Virus record (IMG/VR): IMGVR_UViG_3300025010_000020
Location: 1 to 42,052 of that record
Source: a virus
DNA length: 42,052 bases
Strand: one strand, 5' to 3'
Of this stretch, positions 6,578 to 14,927 are shown one piece after another. Numbering within the stretch: position 1 is the stretch's first letter; each line of letters begins with the position of its first letter. The notes beneath the pieces are model-generated. The model worked only from the letters and a program-made list of their open reading frames with translations, was not told the DNA's origin and did no database searches. The position numbers and the translations under genes were made by a program.

Positions 6578-8090
6578 AGACATAATACTGGATAGGAAGA
6601 TAGCCATATTAGAGGAGCTTATTGAACTAAAGAAAGCAGATGTTAGTGAACTTGATGATAAATACAAATTCTATTCCCCTATTGGTAAGATGGAAGAGTT
6701 CTTAGATAACGCTCTAAGTGGGAAACCAATGGTATCTTTGATGTCTTCAGCTAATGGTACAGGTAAATCTACAGCTATTACAAACCTCATATGGCATTTA
6801 GTACGACCTTGTGACAATCCTTTCTTCCAACAGGAGCTTATGGTTAATTGGAAATACAAGAGAAGGATTAGAATCGTGTCTGATACTGCAACTATCAAAG
6901 GTACTCTTGTTCCAATGCTTGAGGAATATTGTCCTAAAGAATTGTTAGATGCAAAGGGAGAGCCACCAGCAGTCAAGAACAGTAAGGGCTTCCTTTCATT
7001 ATGGACTATTCCAGCAGTAGATGGGGGAGAAGATTGGATAATTGATATTATGACTTACGAACAAGCTCCTAAACAGTTTGAATCAGCAAACATTGGATTA
7101 GTATTGTTTGATGAACCACCACCACAGGATATATATAAAGCATCCATTGCTCGTTTGAGAAGTGGTGGTATTTGTTTGATATTCGCTACTCCATTGACTG
7201 GTAGTGCATGGATGTATGACAAGATAGTAGCTAATGATGACCGAGAAAAGTTCTCAAGGTACTATTTAACGGCAGAAGTAGAGGATGCGTGTGAAGAACA
7301 CGGCGTGAGAGGCTTTCTAAAGCACGAAAATATATTAAGGATGATACGACAGTACGATCCAGCAGACCTACAGGCTCGTGTATTTGGTAGATTCCAACAC
7401 CTGATTGGATTGGTATTCAAGCAATGGAATAGATCAATTCATGTCATAGCCCCATTCAATGTTAGCAGAAGGGATTATTGTGTAATTAGATTGTGGGATT
7501 CACACCCTAGAGTACCAGAGGCTATTATATGGGTAGCAATAGATAAAGATGGAAGAAGTTTTGTTGTAGACGAATTGTATTTAGATGAGCCATTGAGCCA
7601 ATTAGTTCCGAAGATTAAGACGATAGATTCAAAGTATAGAATGGTTGGTGAGTTAGCTGAACCTGCAATGTTTAATGTAGACAATAGAATATCTAGCACA
7701 TATTCTATAGCTGATTTATTAAACGGAGCTAAGTATGGATTGCATCTCACACGAGCAAGTAAACAAAGAGAACATGGTATCACACTCATTAGCGACGCAC
7801 TTTCATACAGGATAGAAGGTGGTGAGTTCACTAAGTCCCCTATGTTGTTTGTTGTTGGTGCTAATTGTCCTCGCTTCGTATATGAGATTGAACATTGGCA
7901 ATGGGATGAGTGGAGAGGTTCAGGTGCGGACTTAAAGAATCCTAAGGATAAACCACTTGATAAGGATGACCATATGATGGAAAATATAGGTAGATGGTTC
8001 TTAGCGAATCCAAAGTTTGTAGAAGAAGAAAGTAGATACAGAAGGCACAAATCAGCTGAGGTATCAGTTGATGATGATGACCCTTATTAA
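6558..8090 (+). CDS. terL: Terminase large subunit (packaging ATPase/nuclease)
   Basis: 510 residues. ATPase domain: Walker A SSANGTGKST (63-72), Walker B with catalytic acids GLVLFDEPPP (~178-188), then the coupling motif region IFATPLTGSAW. The nuclease domain follows, with an RNase H-like first strand CVIRLWDSHPR (~308-318), AIDKDGRSFVVDELYL, and a final acidic segment PLDKDDHMMENIGRWFL. It pumps DNA into the prohead and cuts the concatemer. The first Asp sits in a WDSH context rather than the commoner DPG form. The start is at ATG 6558 within the end of terS. Confidence 0.93.
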   Translation: MKTVTNKDIILDRKIAILEELIELKKADVSELDDKYKFYSPIGKMEEFLDNALSGKPMVSLMSSANGTGKSTAITNLIWHLVRPCDNPFFQQELMVNWKYKRRIRIVSDTATIKGTLVPMLEEYCPKELLDAKGEPPAVKNSKGFLSLWTIPAVDGGEDWIIDIMTYEQAPKQFESANIGLVLFDEPPPQDIYKASIARLRSGGICLIFATPLTGSAWMYDKIVANDDREKFSRYYLTAEVEDACEEHGVRGFLKHENILRMIRQYDPADLQARVFGRFQHLIGLVFKQWNRSIHVIAPFNVSRRDYCVIRLWDSHPRVPEAIIWVAIDKDGRSFVVDELYLDEPLSQLVPKIKTIDSKYRMVGELAEPAMFNVDNRISSTYSIADLLNGAKYGLHLTRASKQREHGITLISDALSYRIEGGEFTKSPMLFVVGANCPRFVYEIEHWQWDEWRGSGADLKNPKDKPLDKDDHMMENIGRWFLANPKFVEEESRYRRHKSAEVSVDDDDPY

Positions 8091-8109
8091 ATCTTGTAAA
8101 AATGTTATT

Positions 8110-8376
8110 ATGTATAAAGAAATGATAAGTCCAAAGTTTAAGAATAGAAACATAGCAGTTCCATTGAATGCTTTTGAAGCATCCTTGATTGCAGAACTGA
8201 GAGAGGGATCTGTAGCTTATGGGACAATAAATGTAGATATCTATTTTCAGGAAGGAGTTCCTGTTAGAATAGAAGTAAAGGAGAGGATGAAGTCTAAGAT
8301 GTTAGATGTAAAGAAGGGTTTGAACATAGAGGACTCTAGGGTTCTCGACAAGGGTGAGGATCTTATACAATCTTAA
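8110..8376 (+). CDS. Hypothetical small protein between terL and portal, 88 aa
   Basis: I start it at ATG 8110 (MYKEMISPKFKNRNIAVPL), preceded by the A/T-rich leader typical here; an earlier in-frame ATG at 8068 would overlap terL and add only a Met-rich, low-complexity extension. The protein is basic in the middle (RIEVKERMKSKMLDVKK) and probably a small beta/alpha fold: a FEASLIAELREGSVAYGTINVDIYFQEGVPVRIEV core. Function unknown; its place between terL and portal suggests a head or packaging accessory. Confidence 0.7.
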   Translation: MYKEMISPKFKNRNIAVPLNAFEASLIAELREGSVAYGTINVDIYFQEGVPVRIEVKERMKSKMLDVKKGLNIEDSRVLDKGEDLIQS

Positions 8377-8394
8377 ATTATTATAGTTGTATAA

Positions 8395-10437
8395 ATGATA
8401 AAAGAAATGAACAAGAAGTCTGAGAGCTATCAAGATCTTAAGAAGAAAACTGCTGAAAGAATTCCAAATGATTTTGCAAGAGATGCTTCTGAACCTCAAC
8501 TAGAGAGTGTCTTGAAGTCATTTACTTTATCTGAGGATGAGCAGTTCTTATTACTCAAGCAAATTAAGAATGAGGTAAAGGATGATTCAGCTGAGATAAA
8601 TGAAAGAAGTGTTATATGGCAGAAGAGAATGAAGTTATATAACAACCAGATGAGAGATGCAGATAAGGTTGGAGAGCCACTTATGTTTACGATATTCAAT
8701 AGTCTGTATGCTTCATTGTATGACGATAGAATGAATGTTACTTGGAAAGCTAGAACACAAGAAGATATCAAGGTAGAAGAGAACTTAAATGACTTAGCAC
8801 AATATGACTATGATGAAATGGGTAAGGATCAGTTAGATGCTCAACAGATATTCGATTCATTGTTCTATTCATACGGTTTGATAGATATGATTGGATTTAA
8901 TGGAAAGACTAAGACTCCTTCACCAAAGATTATTGATCCTACAGTATTCATGTACGATACAAGTGCAGATAGTATTGATGGTTCAAGTGATGGTAGTGGT
9001 GCAATGAAACACTTGGGTTGGAGAATAAGATATTCAAAGAGAGTAATTCAAAGTAACAAGTTCTTTAATAGCTCAATTCTTAATTATCTTACGCCATACA
9101 ATAGAAGTGGAGAGGGAGATAGCGATGATATGTCATTGTCTGCATCTGAAAGAGCAAGATTAGAATCAATGGGATTAGAGCTTCAGGATGTAAATCAAGC
9201 TTCTGTAATGGGTGGAGATAACACTGTTTATGAATTCATTCAATGGAGAACGTGGTATAGAGGCAGAAGAGTACTTGTTATTGTTGATCCTACATTTAAG
9301 CATATCTTAAGATCTGCAATCATTGATGTAGATAAATGGATGGTTAATGCAAAGAGGCTATGGACAGTATCACACCAGTTCCAAGGAGTATCTGTACCAG
9401 ATTTGACTGAGGATAAACAGAGATGGAAGAGTGTAATGCTTAATACAATGATTAAATCCGTTAGAGCTGATCTATTCCCTATGTATGAGTATGACGAAGA
9501 TAGTATTACTAATGAAGGTGATTTGAAGTTTGGATTTAACAAGTTTATAGCTAAGAAGGGATCTGCTCAAGCTATCATGCCTATCAATAAATCTACACCA
9601 AACCAAGCTCTATATGAAAGTATCATGACCTATCTTGATAGTTCGGCACAGAGAGCTACTGCTACGCCTGAATTACAACAGGGTGTAATAAGTAAAGAGG
9701 CTAGAACATTAGGAGAACTTAACCTTGTTGCTCAAAAGGTTGATACTAGGTATTCTCTTGCTGTTAAGAACTTAATGCAAGGAGATAGAGAATTCTGGAA
9801 GATGTGGTATATGCTATATAAGAAGTATTTCCAAGCTGGTCTATCCGAGAAGGTCATTAGAATCAGTGGTTTAACTAACGAATTCAGAAAGCTCAACAGA
9901 GGAAATATCATTGCATTCTCTGATCCTGATGTATATGTAGAAAGTAGAATCCTTACAGAAGCTCAGAACATGAGAAAGTTACAGCAATTTGTAGTTGTAG
10001 CTAACATGGCAAGTCAAGATCCATCTACCAACAGACGATTTATTCTTAAGTATATTGCTCAATTATCTGGTATGCAGAACGATATGATTGATAGAATGAT
10101 GCCACCTACTACGGATGAGATCATTGCACGAGCTCAAAATGAATTGCTAAGTAACAATAAACCTGCTGAGTTTACTGTAAATGATAATCACTTAGTTCAC
10201 TTAGAGGAACATTTGAAAGCAACTGATACATCTGCAACTAGAATACACTGTGATATGCACAAGATAGCATTGCTACAGATACAGAAGAATAAGGCTCTTG
10301 CTCCTGAAGGAATGATGGCTGATGTTGGTTTGCAATCTGGTGAGGCTGGTATGCAACCATCTAATGTTGATGGTATGGGACAGCAAGGCATGAAGATGGG
10401 TTTTGGTACACCATCACAACAAGCAAGTTTAAGTTAA
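8395..10437 (+). CDS. Portal protein
   Basis: 680 residues, in the conserved slot between terL and the scaffold/capsid genes, at the size expected for portals of short-tailed phages. It would form the dodecameric ring at the packaging vertex through which DNA enters and leaves. The N-terminal ~90 residues are charged and helical, then a mixed domain with repeated W-R-I-R-Y / WRTWYRGRRV strands, then a long helical stretch (~380-600) including TPELQQGVISKEARTLGELNLVAQKVDTR, and a Gln/Met/Gly-rich tail (~640-680, GMMADVGLQSGEAGMQPS). No catalytic motif is expected. The call rests on size, order and helical pattern, not on a diagnostic motif. Confidence 0.82.
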   Translation: MIKEMNKKSESYQDLKKKTAERIPNDFARDASEPQLESVLKSFTLSEDEQFLLLKQIKNEVKDDSAEINERSVIWQKRMKLYNNQMRDADKVGEPLMFTIFNSLYASLYDDRMNVTWKARTQEDIKVEENLNDLAQYDYDEMGKDQLDAQQIFDSLFYSYGLIDMIGFNGKTKTPSPKIIDPTVFMYDTSADSIDGSSDGSGAMKHLGWRIRYSKRVIQSNKFFNSSILNYLTPYNRSGEGDSDDMSLSASERARLESMGLELQDVNQASVMGGDNTVYEFIQWRTWYRGRRVLVIVDPTFKHILRSAIIDVDKWMVNAKRLWTVSHQFQGVSVPDLTEDKQRWKSVMLNTMIKSVRADLFPMYEYDEDSITNEGDLKFGFNKFIAKKGSAQAIMPINKSTPNQALYESIMTYLDSSAQRATATPELQQGVISKEARTLGELNLVAQKVDTRYSLAVKNLMQGDREFWKMWYMLYKKYFQAGLSEKVIRISGLTNEFRKLNRGNIIAFSDPDVYVESRILTEAQNMRKLQQFVVVANMASQDPSTNRRFILKYIAQLSGMQNDMIDRMMPPTTDEIIARAQNELLSNNKPAEFTVNDNHLVHLEEHLKATDTSATRIHCDMHKIALLQIQKNKALAPEGMMADVGLQSGEAGMQPSNVDGMGQQGMKMGFGTPSQQASLS

Positions 10438-10450
10438 TAGTTTTAAAAGG

Positions 10451-10792
10451 ATGGATGATTTTAAAGACTTATTATCTACGGACGATGGCAAGGAACAGAT
10501 GATGAGTTCCCTTCGTAGAATTCAGGATGAGATAGGAAACCAATGGCAGACTGGTATATTAAAGCGTATACAAGAAAAGCTTAAAAAAGAAATACTTGAT
10601 GCTGATAAGAATATACAGGGGGAATTACTGATTCAGAAACGATGTGAGTTGAAGTATGTATCTATGATCATAGACTTGCCTTTTAAGCTCACAAATGTTT
10701 TACTTTATAGAGACGAGGATAACGGAGAGAGTGATGGAGAAAATGAAGACGAATCTCTCGATACTCTTTTAGATGATCCTTTCGAAAGTTAA
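10451..10792 (+). CDS. Hypothetical head-region protein, 113 aa, acidic tail
   Basis: 113 residues; AAAAGG lies directly before the ATG. A helical N-terminal two thirds (LLSTDDGKEQMMSSLRRIQDEIG..) is followed by a very acidic C-terminus (EDNGESDGENEDESLDTLLDDPFE). It sits between portal and scaffold, so it is probably a head-assembly or portal-associated protein. Family not recognised. Confidence 0.72.
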   Translation: MDDFKDLLSTDDGKEQMMSSLRRIQDEIGNQWQTGILKRIQEKLKKEILDADKNIQGELLIQKRCELKYVSMIIDLPFKLTNVLLYRDEDNGESDGENEDESLDTLLDDPFES

Positions 10793-10810
10793 TTTTTTAT
10801 ATATACTGCT

Positions 10811-11485
10811 ATGTTAGATTTAGAAGAGAAGAATTTACTTTTATCTGAAGAGTGTGAGATCGAAGAAGAGGAAGAGGAACTAGAAGGTGAAGAGGGAGAG
10901 GAAGATTTAGGAGATGGTAATGAAGACGAAGGAGAAGATGATGGTGAGGAAGGTAAGGATGAAGAGAAAGGCGAAGATAAAAAGAAAGAGACCTTTTATA
11001 ATCCATTTGATAAGAATGGTAGCGAGGGTGAAGATAAGAACAAAGATGACAAAGGTGAGGATGATGGAGCTGATAAAAAGAAGGAAGTAATACCACCTGT
11101 TAATAATAACAACAATTCAGATATTGAACTTCTTAAGGCTAAGGATGCTGTTAACGAAGAGTTAGATGACTTCTTTGATAATGAAGAGAATGATATATTT
11201 AAATCTCATAGGAAAGAAATAAAACAAATAGCAGTAGAAGCTAAGATGAAAGGATATAATAATCCTATTGAGTTTGCTACGAGGAATGTATTATCTCCTA
11301 AAGAGTGGATTGAGTTTGGTAAGCAACAGAGTAATAAAGCACATGAAGCTATAGAAGAAGGAGATTTAGGGAATTATGATAGTGGTAGAAAGAACGTAGA
11401 TCCTAGTGGTCTTGCTCCTGCTGATACAAAGACAGATGCAGAAATTGCAGAAATAATGGCTAAAGCAGAAAGAGGACAACTCTAG
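10811..11485 (+). CDS. Capsid scaffolding protein candidate
   Basis: 224 residues directly upstream of the capsid gene. Residues ~15-90 are almost wholly Glu, Asp, Gly and Lys (runs such as CEIEEEEEELEGEEGEED), followed by an Asn run (VNNNNNSDIE) and a helical C-terminal part (~105-224) with EIAEIMAKAERGQL at the end. An acidic, flexible N-terminus plus helical C-terminus next to the major capsid gene is the usual profile of internal scaffolds. No protease motif was seen. The leader TATATATACTGCT before the ATG resembles those at 35532 and 37635. Confidence 0.75.
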   Translation: MLDLEEKNLLLSEECEIEEEEEELEGEEGEEDLGDGNEDEGEDDGEEGKDEEKGEDKKKETFYNPFDKNGSEGEDKNKDDKGEDDGADKKKEVIPPVNNNNNSDIELLKAKDAVNEELDDFFDNEENDIFKSHRKEIKQIAVEAKMKGYNNPIEFATRNVLSPKEWIEFGKQQSNKAHEAIEEGDLGNYDSGRKNVDPSGLAPADTKTDAEIAEIMAKAERGQL

Positions 11486-11488
11486 GTG

Positions 11489-11518
11489 TTGACAAGATAG
11501 TGTATAAAGCTATATATT
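11489..11518 (+). promoter_or_regulatory. Promoter upstream of the capsid gene
   Basis: TTGACA at 11489-11494, an 18-base spacer, TATATT at 11513-11518 (17 bases if ATATAT is the -10). It would start transcription near 11525, just before a very strong hairpin, and lead into the capsid gene at 11624. A transcript from here must pass that hairpin. Confidence 0.6.
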
Positions 11519-11542
11519 AGATTACAACCGAATAGAAAAGGG

Positions 11543-11599
11543 AAATACCCATGTATTAGTAGTTTCATTTGAAGCTATTGATGCGTGGGTATTTTTTTT
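11543..11599 (+). terminator. 24-bp hairpin with U-tract (terminator or attenuator) before the capsid gene
   Basis: AAATACCCATGT plus ATTAGTAGTTTC (11543-11566) pairs over its whole length with GAAGCTATTGAT plus GCGTGGGTATTT (11571-11594), counting several G-U pairs, around a 4-base ATTT loop. Eight T residues (11592-11599) overlap and follow the 3' arm. It is the longest uninterrupted stem I found in the window. It may end read-through from the scaffold gene, attenuate the promoter at 11489, or serve as an RNA-processing site. Confidence 0.85.
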
Positions 11600-11623
11600 A
11601 TTTAAATTTTTTAGGTAGTAGAT

Positions 11624-12589
11624 ATGATAAGTCAAACTACAATTCCTCATGGTGTAAATAATTACTATGATAGGAACATGCTCAGACGAGCAAAACCTGC
11701 TCTTTATCACACCAAGTTCGTTCAGGTAAGAGATTTACCTAAGAATGAAACTGATAAGATAAAGTTCAGACGATACGGTGTGCTTTCTGCTGTTACAACT
11801 CCTCTTGTAGAAGGTGTAACTCCTGATGCACAAGACGCATCTACCTCCGATATTACTGCAACTATAGAGGAATACGGAGCATACTTCATCATTACAAGTA
11901 AAGTAAAGATGACAACTTTAGATCCACTCTTAAGTGAGTTATCTGGAGTTTTGGGTGATCAAATGGGTCTTTCATTGGATACAATCGCAAGAGAAGTATT
12001 TAATGCTGGTACTAACGTACAATTCGCTGGTGGTAGAACTGTTAGAACTGATGTTGCTTCTACAGATGTCTTAGATATTGGAGAGTTCCAAAAGGCATAT
12101 AGAACAATGCAGAGTGCTAACGCTCCTTTCTTAACAAGTAGAGTTAACGCTGATACTGGTTATGCAACATCTCCTGTAGATAGTGCATACTATGTTCTTA
12201 TTAACCCTATGGCAGTTAAGGATGTACAGTCAATCTCTGGATTCACACCTGTTGAGAAATATGCAAGTAAAGCAAATGTTCTTCCAACAGAAATTGGATC
12301 TTTTGGGAACTTTAGATTTATTACTTCTACAAATACAAAAATATTTGCAGGTGGTGGATCAAGTTCTATTGACGTATATACTGCTTTAGTATTTGCACAG
12401 GATGCAGTTGGTATCTCTAGAATCTCTGGTGAGGCTATGAGAACCATTACTAAGGCTGTCGGGTCATCTGGTGTTGCTGATGCACTTGATCAAAGAGGAT
12501 CAATGGGTTGGAAAGCAACTTTCGCTGCGGTCATCTTAAACCAAAGCTGGTTATTGAGAATTGAACACGCAATAAGTTCTATTTCTTAA
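11624..12589 (+). CDS. Major capsid protein, N4-gp56 family
   Basis: 321 residues. The sequence follows the N4-gp56 capsid family closely: a YYDRNMLRRAKPALYHTKF start (~14-32), K-I-KFRRYGVLSAVTTPLVEGVTPD, an ITATIEEYGAYFIITSKV E-loop-like section, LTxD-type helix LSLDTIAREVFNAGTNVQFAGG, and a C-terminal IFAGGGSSSIDVYTALVFAQDAVG region. It would assemble the icosahedral shell with an HK97-like fold. No N-terminal propeptide is evident. A weak ribosome site (TTAGG) precedes the ATG, and a terminator follows the stop. Probably the most abundant protein of the phage. Confidence 0.95.
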   Translation: MISQTTIPHGVNNYYDRNMLRRAKPALYHTKFVQVRDLPKNETDKIKFRRYGVLSAVTTPLVEGVTPDAQDASTSDITATIEEYGAYFIITSKVKMTTLDPLLSELSGVLGDQMGLSLDTIAREVFNAGTNVQFAGGRTVRTDVASTDVLDIGEFQKAYRTMQSANAPFLTSRVNADTGYATSPVDSAYYVLINPMAVKDVQSISGFTPVEKYASKANVLPTEIGSFGNFRFITSTNTKIFAGGGSSSIDVYTALVFAQDAVGISRISGEAMRTITKAVGSSGVADALDQRGSMGWKATFAAVILNQSWLLRIEHAISSIS

Positions 12590-12609
12590 TAGAAATAAAA
12601 TAGAGGAGT

Positions 12610-12632
12610 GGCTACCCTAAGTAGCCTTTATA
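12610..12632 (+). terminator. Intrinsic terminator after the capsid gene
   Basis: GGCTAC (12610-12615), loop CCTAA, GTAGCC (12621-12626), then TTTATATATA. Short but perfect stem placed 20 bases after the capsid stop; probably partial, letting some transcripts continue into 12655. Confidence 0.65.
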
Positions 12633-12654
12633 TATAAATTAACGATTAACGATC

Positions 12655-13140
12655 ATGGATTCCAAATATTTTCAATACCAGAAAGCTTTGAGTAACTTCT
12701 TTGAGGCTCTTAATGAAGCTACCAATACTGGTGTTTTAGGTAATCCATTATTAGCAATCGGTGATACGAAGTCACAGATAAAGACGACTAATGCTGTTAG
12801 CTACAAGCTAAATGGTATTTTGAAGTCTTTGGCTGCGACCGCTGCGATCGCATTTACAGCGACAACACATGATATTCCAGCACTTAAGGAAAGACAGTAC
12901 TTGATTACTGTTCCTGCTGATGGAACTCCTGTTGTTACAGCTGGTGCAGTTGCAGATGTCGATGCTTCTGTTTTACCTGCCGTTCCTGCTGATAGTGCTG
13001 TTTTAGGAAGCCTCAAGATTGCTTTGGCTAACGAAGCTGTCTTTGATGCTACAACAACATTGCTCGATGCAACTGACGTAACTGCTACATTCACACAGGG
13101 TTATGTTAGAAGTGTTGACGATATTGTTGCACTGATTTAA
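12655..13140 (+). CDS. Capsid decoration/head-fibre-like protein
   Basis: 161 residues, Ala/Thr/Val-rich (SLAATAAIAFTATTHDIP, VTAGAVADVDASVLPAVPAD), predicted all-beta after a helical N-terminus (MDSKYFQYQKALSNFFEAL). The composition and the AVSYKLNGILKSLAAT..LIT..ADGTPVVT..AVLGSLKIA..AVFDATTTLLDA pattern resemble small proteins that follow N4-gp56 capsid genes in other phages and are thought to sit on the outside of the shell. Its codons are richer in G+C than those of its neighbours (gctgcgaccgctgcgatcgc). It has terminators on both sides, so its expression may be tuned separately. Confidence 0.6.
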   Translation: MDSKYFQYQKALSNFFEALNEATNTGVLGNPLLAIGDTKSQIKTTNAVSYKLNGILKSLAATAAIAFTATTHDIPALKERQYLITVPADGTPVVTAGAVADVDASVLPAVPADSAVLGSLKIALANEAVFDATTTLLDATDVTATFTQGYVRSVDDIVALI

Positions 13141-13142
13141 CT

Positions 13143-13230
13143 ACCGACTCATTAAGAGTTGGTGGGCTAAGATCCATCCTCTTAGTGTTCTATCCTTCAT
13201 CTCTGGGGAGCAATAAAATGCTCCCCTTCC
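13143..13230 (+). terminator. Three tandem hairpins, the last a likely intrinsic terminator
   Basis: ACCGACTC/GAGTTGGT (13143-13150 with 13156-13163), CTAAG/CTTAG (13167-13171 with 13181-13185), and GGGGAGC/GCTCCCC (13205-13211 with 13220-13226) followed by TTCCCTTTC. The third is the best terminator. Downstream, TATAAT at 13268-13273 may be a -10 box, but no good -35 lies at the right distance. Confidence 0.6.
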
Positions 13231-13308
13231 CTTTCAGTTTTACATCTTGCTTTTGTATTTCTATTGTTATAATCTATAAGTAATATATAAGTTAATTATT
13301 TTTTTATC

Positions 13309-13818
13309 ATGCCTAACGCAAAATCAACCAAGATTACTCCTGAAGTAATGGAAGCTCAAGAGCCTATGGATATGGAAGCTTCTGAAGTTAAATCAGAGAG
13401 AATTACTCCTGAAACAGTTGAGACTGTTAATAACAAGCCAACTAAAAAGAACATAGCTAAAGTACACGCTCAAGCTATGGATGAACCAGAAGAGCAAACT
13501 GATTATCCTATTATTGATTTCATCTCAGATGGTACTGAAGCTGGTCATAAACTTGTACAAGAGATTAAGACAAAGTATAAAAAAGTATTGTACTTCTTAC
13601 CTTTGCATGATGGTGAGAAGAAAGGTGATTACTTCCCATTCGTTATCAATGGTTGTAAGTGTTATATCCCTATGGGACAAATGGCTTACATTCCTTCTAA
13701 TGTAGCAGTTGAGATTGATAGATCTAGAAACCTAACAGAACAAGCTGGTCAAGATCTCAAACTAACAGATGACAAACCTAAAGGAAAGTATCTAGGTGTC
13801 TTTAAGAAGTTAAACTAA
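13309..13818 (+). CDS. Hypothetical virion-block protein, 169 aa
   Basis: The first ~65 residues are low-complexity and contain two similar segments (KITPEVMEAQEP and RITPETVETVNN); the rest (~66-169) looks like a compact beta-rich domain with VLYFLPLHDGEKKGDYFPF and NGCKCYIPMGQMAYIPSNVAVEI. Its position after the capsid genes suggests a head-completion or minor head protein. I cannot assign a family. It sits behind a long non-coding leader with a possible TATAAT box. Confidence 0.7.
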   Translation: MPNAKSTKITPEVMEAQEPMDMEASEVKSERITPETVETVNNKPTKKNIAKVHAQAMDEPEEQTDYPIIDFISDGTEAGHKLVQEIKTKYKKVLYFLPLHDGEKKGDYFPFVINGCKCYIPMGQMAYIPSNVAVEIDRSRNLTEQAGQDLKLTDDKPKGKYLGVFKKLN

Positions 13819-13831
13819 TTAACAAACTAAC

Positions 13832-14572
13832 ATGATTGTATCTAAGTCTGTAGAGGCTATTAGATTTAAAGCTAGGGCAACAGAAGAATCTCTTCCATCG
13901 GATGAACTCCTTATCTTAATGCAACTCAAGCAATATATGGTTGCTGGGGATCTTGAATACTTAGATGAAGGTTATGAAGGGGATGTTAAAGAAGCCGATT
14001 TAATGGCAACAGGAACAGGTTACACTACAAATCTAAGTGGAGATAAAGTCTTTACTAGAGAGTATGCCTTCCCTGCCGAGATATTAGCTAGAATGAAATT
14101 CGTTGATGCTAAGTTAGATGGTGAGCATTGGATTAGATTAAAGGATAAGAATATGAATATGGAGGAGACTCCTATGGAAGAAGTTAATATTCTTGAGAAG
14201 TATAGTAATGAGCAAGGTGATGCTGGATATGGTAGGTTTAGAGGAAGTATGTTCTTACTCACAGGCGAAATCAAAGCTAATATAACTAATGGTATGAAGT
14301 TGTTCCTGTTCAAAGCTCCTACATTGATAACAGATTTATCTGCTAGTGTAGACTTAGGAACATTTGGTATACCATATCAATTACAAGAATCATATATGGA
14401 CTTAGTAGTTGCAGAGTGGAAAGCTAACCATGACAAACCACTATCAGATAATGACAAAAATGTAATAGCAAGATATACTGAAGTGCTTGATAAGCTCAAA
14501 AACTTTAACAGAGATCAGGAGATTGTAGGTGAGATACCTTCTGACAATACTGATAATGGTTATGAGAACTAA
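13832..14572 (+). CDS. Head-tail adaptor candidate, 246 aa
   Basis: 246 residues, mixed alpha/beta. Visible are an N-terminal helix pair (SLPSDELLILMQLKQYMVAG), a middle region with GYGRFRGSMFLLTGEIKANI, and a C-terminal helix bundle (SYMDLVVAEWKANH.., NVIARYTEVLDKLKNF). In short-tailed phages, a protein of about this size between capsid and fibre genes is usually the adaptor ring bound to the portal. There is no diagnostic motif, so this is a call from order and size. It overlaps nothing and has an A/T-rich leader (TTAACAAACTAAC). Confidence 0.45.
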   Translation: MIVSKSVEAIRFKARATEESLPSDELLILMQLKQYMVAGDLEYLDEGYEGDVKEADLMATGTGYTTNLSGDKVFTREYAFPAEILARMKFVDAKLDGEHWIRLKDKNMNMEETPMEEVNILEKYSNEQGDAGYGRFRGSMFLLTGEIKANITNGMKLFLFKAPTLITDLSASVDLGTFGIPYQLQESYMDLVVAEWKANHDKPLSDNDKNVIARYTEVLDKLKNFNRDQEIVGEIPSDNTDNGYEN

Positions 14573-14595
14573 TTTAAATTATATTTAAGCAAGAG

Positions 14596-14886
14596 ATGAA
14601 AGAGTTAATTAGTAAAAAAGAAAGATTAGATGCGTGGAATGAATATAGATCAACAACAATAAAAGAAATAGTACAATTTGAAGGTGCTATAGCTCAAATG
14701 AAGGTATATGATAAAGTAGAAGCTATTAAAAGAAATGGATCTAAAGCTGAGAAAAGAAATATGTTAGCAAGTATAGACAAAGAGATAGGGTCATACGAAG
14801 ATAACATTGATGCAAGGAAGGTATTGCTAGAGAAGGTAATAGATCCTAAGATAGAGGAGTTAAAGGGAAAAATAGAGAAGAAGTAG
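14596..14886 (+). CDS. Coiled-coil small protein, 96 aa
   Basis: 96 residues, nearly all Lys/Glu/Ile helix with heptad-like spacing, interrupted only around NIDARKVL. Likely an antiparallel coiled coil. Function unknown; possibly a chaperone or internal component for the neighbouring tail or head proteins. It starts 23 bases after the adaptor candidate. Confidence 0.65.
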   Translation: MKELISKKERLDAWNEYRSTTIKEIVQFEGAIAQMKVYDKVEAIKRNGSKAEKRNMLASIDKEIGSYEDNIDARKVLLEKVIDPKIEELKGKIEKK

Positions 14887-14927
14887 GACATTAAGATGGG
14901 GTTAATATAAGTTTAATCTCTATCAAA

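Noticed and set aside
7475-8050. A 191-codon frame on the - strand
   Set aside because: It is antisense to terL, has no ribosome site, and its composition is that of a mirrored gene; terL has strong motifs.
10809-11096. A - strand frame rich in Leu and His
   Set aside because: It is the mirror image of the Glu/Asp-rich scaffold codons.
12183-12389. A 68-codon + strand frame inside the capsid gene
   Set aside because: It is out of phase with the strongly supported capsid gene and has no ribosome site.
13245-13273. TATAAT at 13268 as a promoter for 13309
   Set aside because: No TTGACA-like box at 16-18 bases upstream; the best candidate (TTGCTT) is at 15 bases, so I left it out of the feature list.
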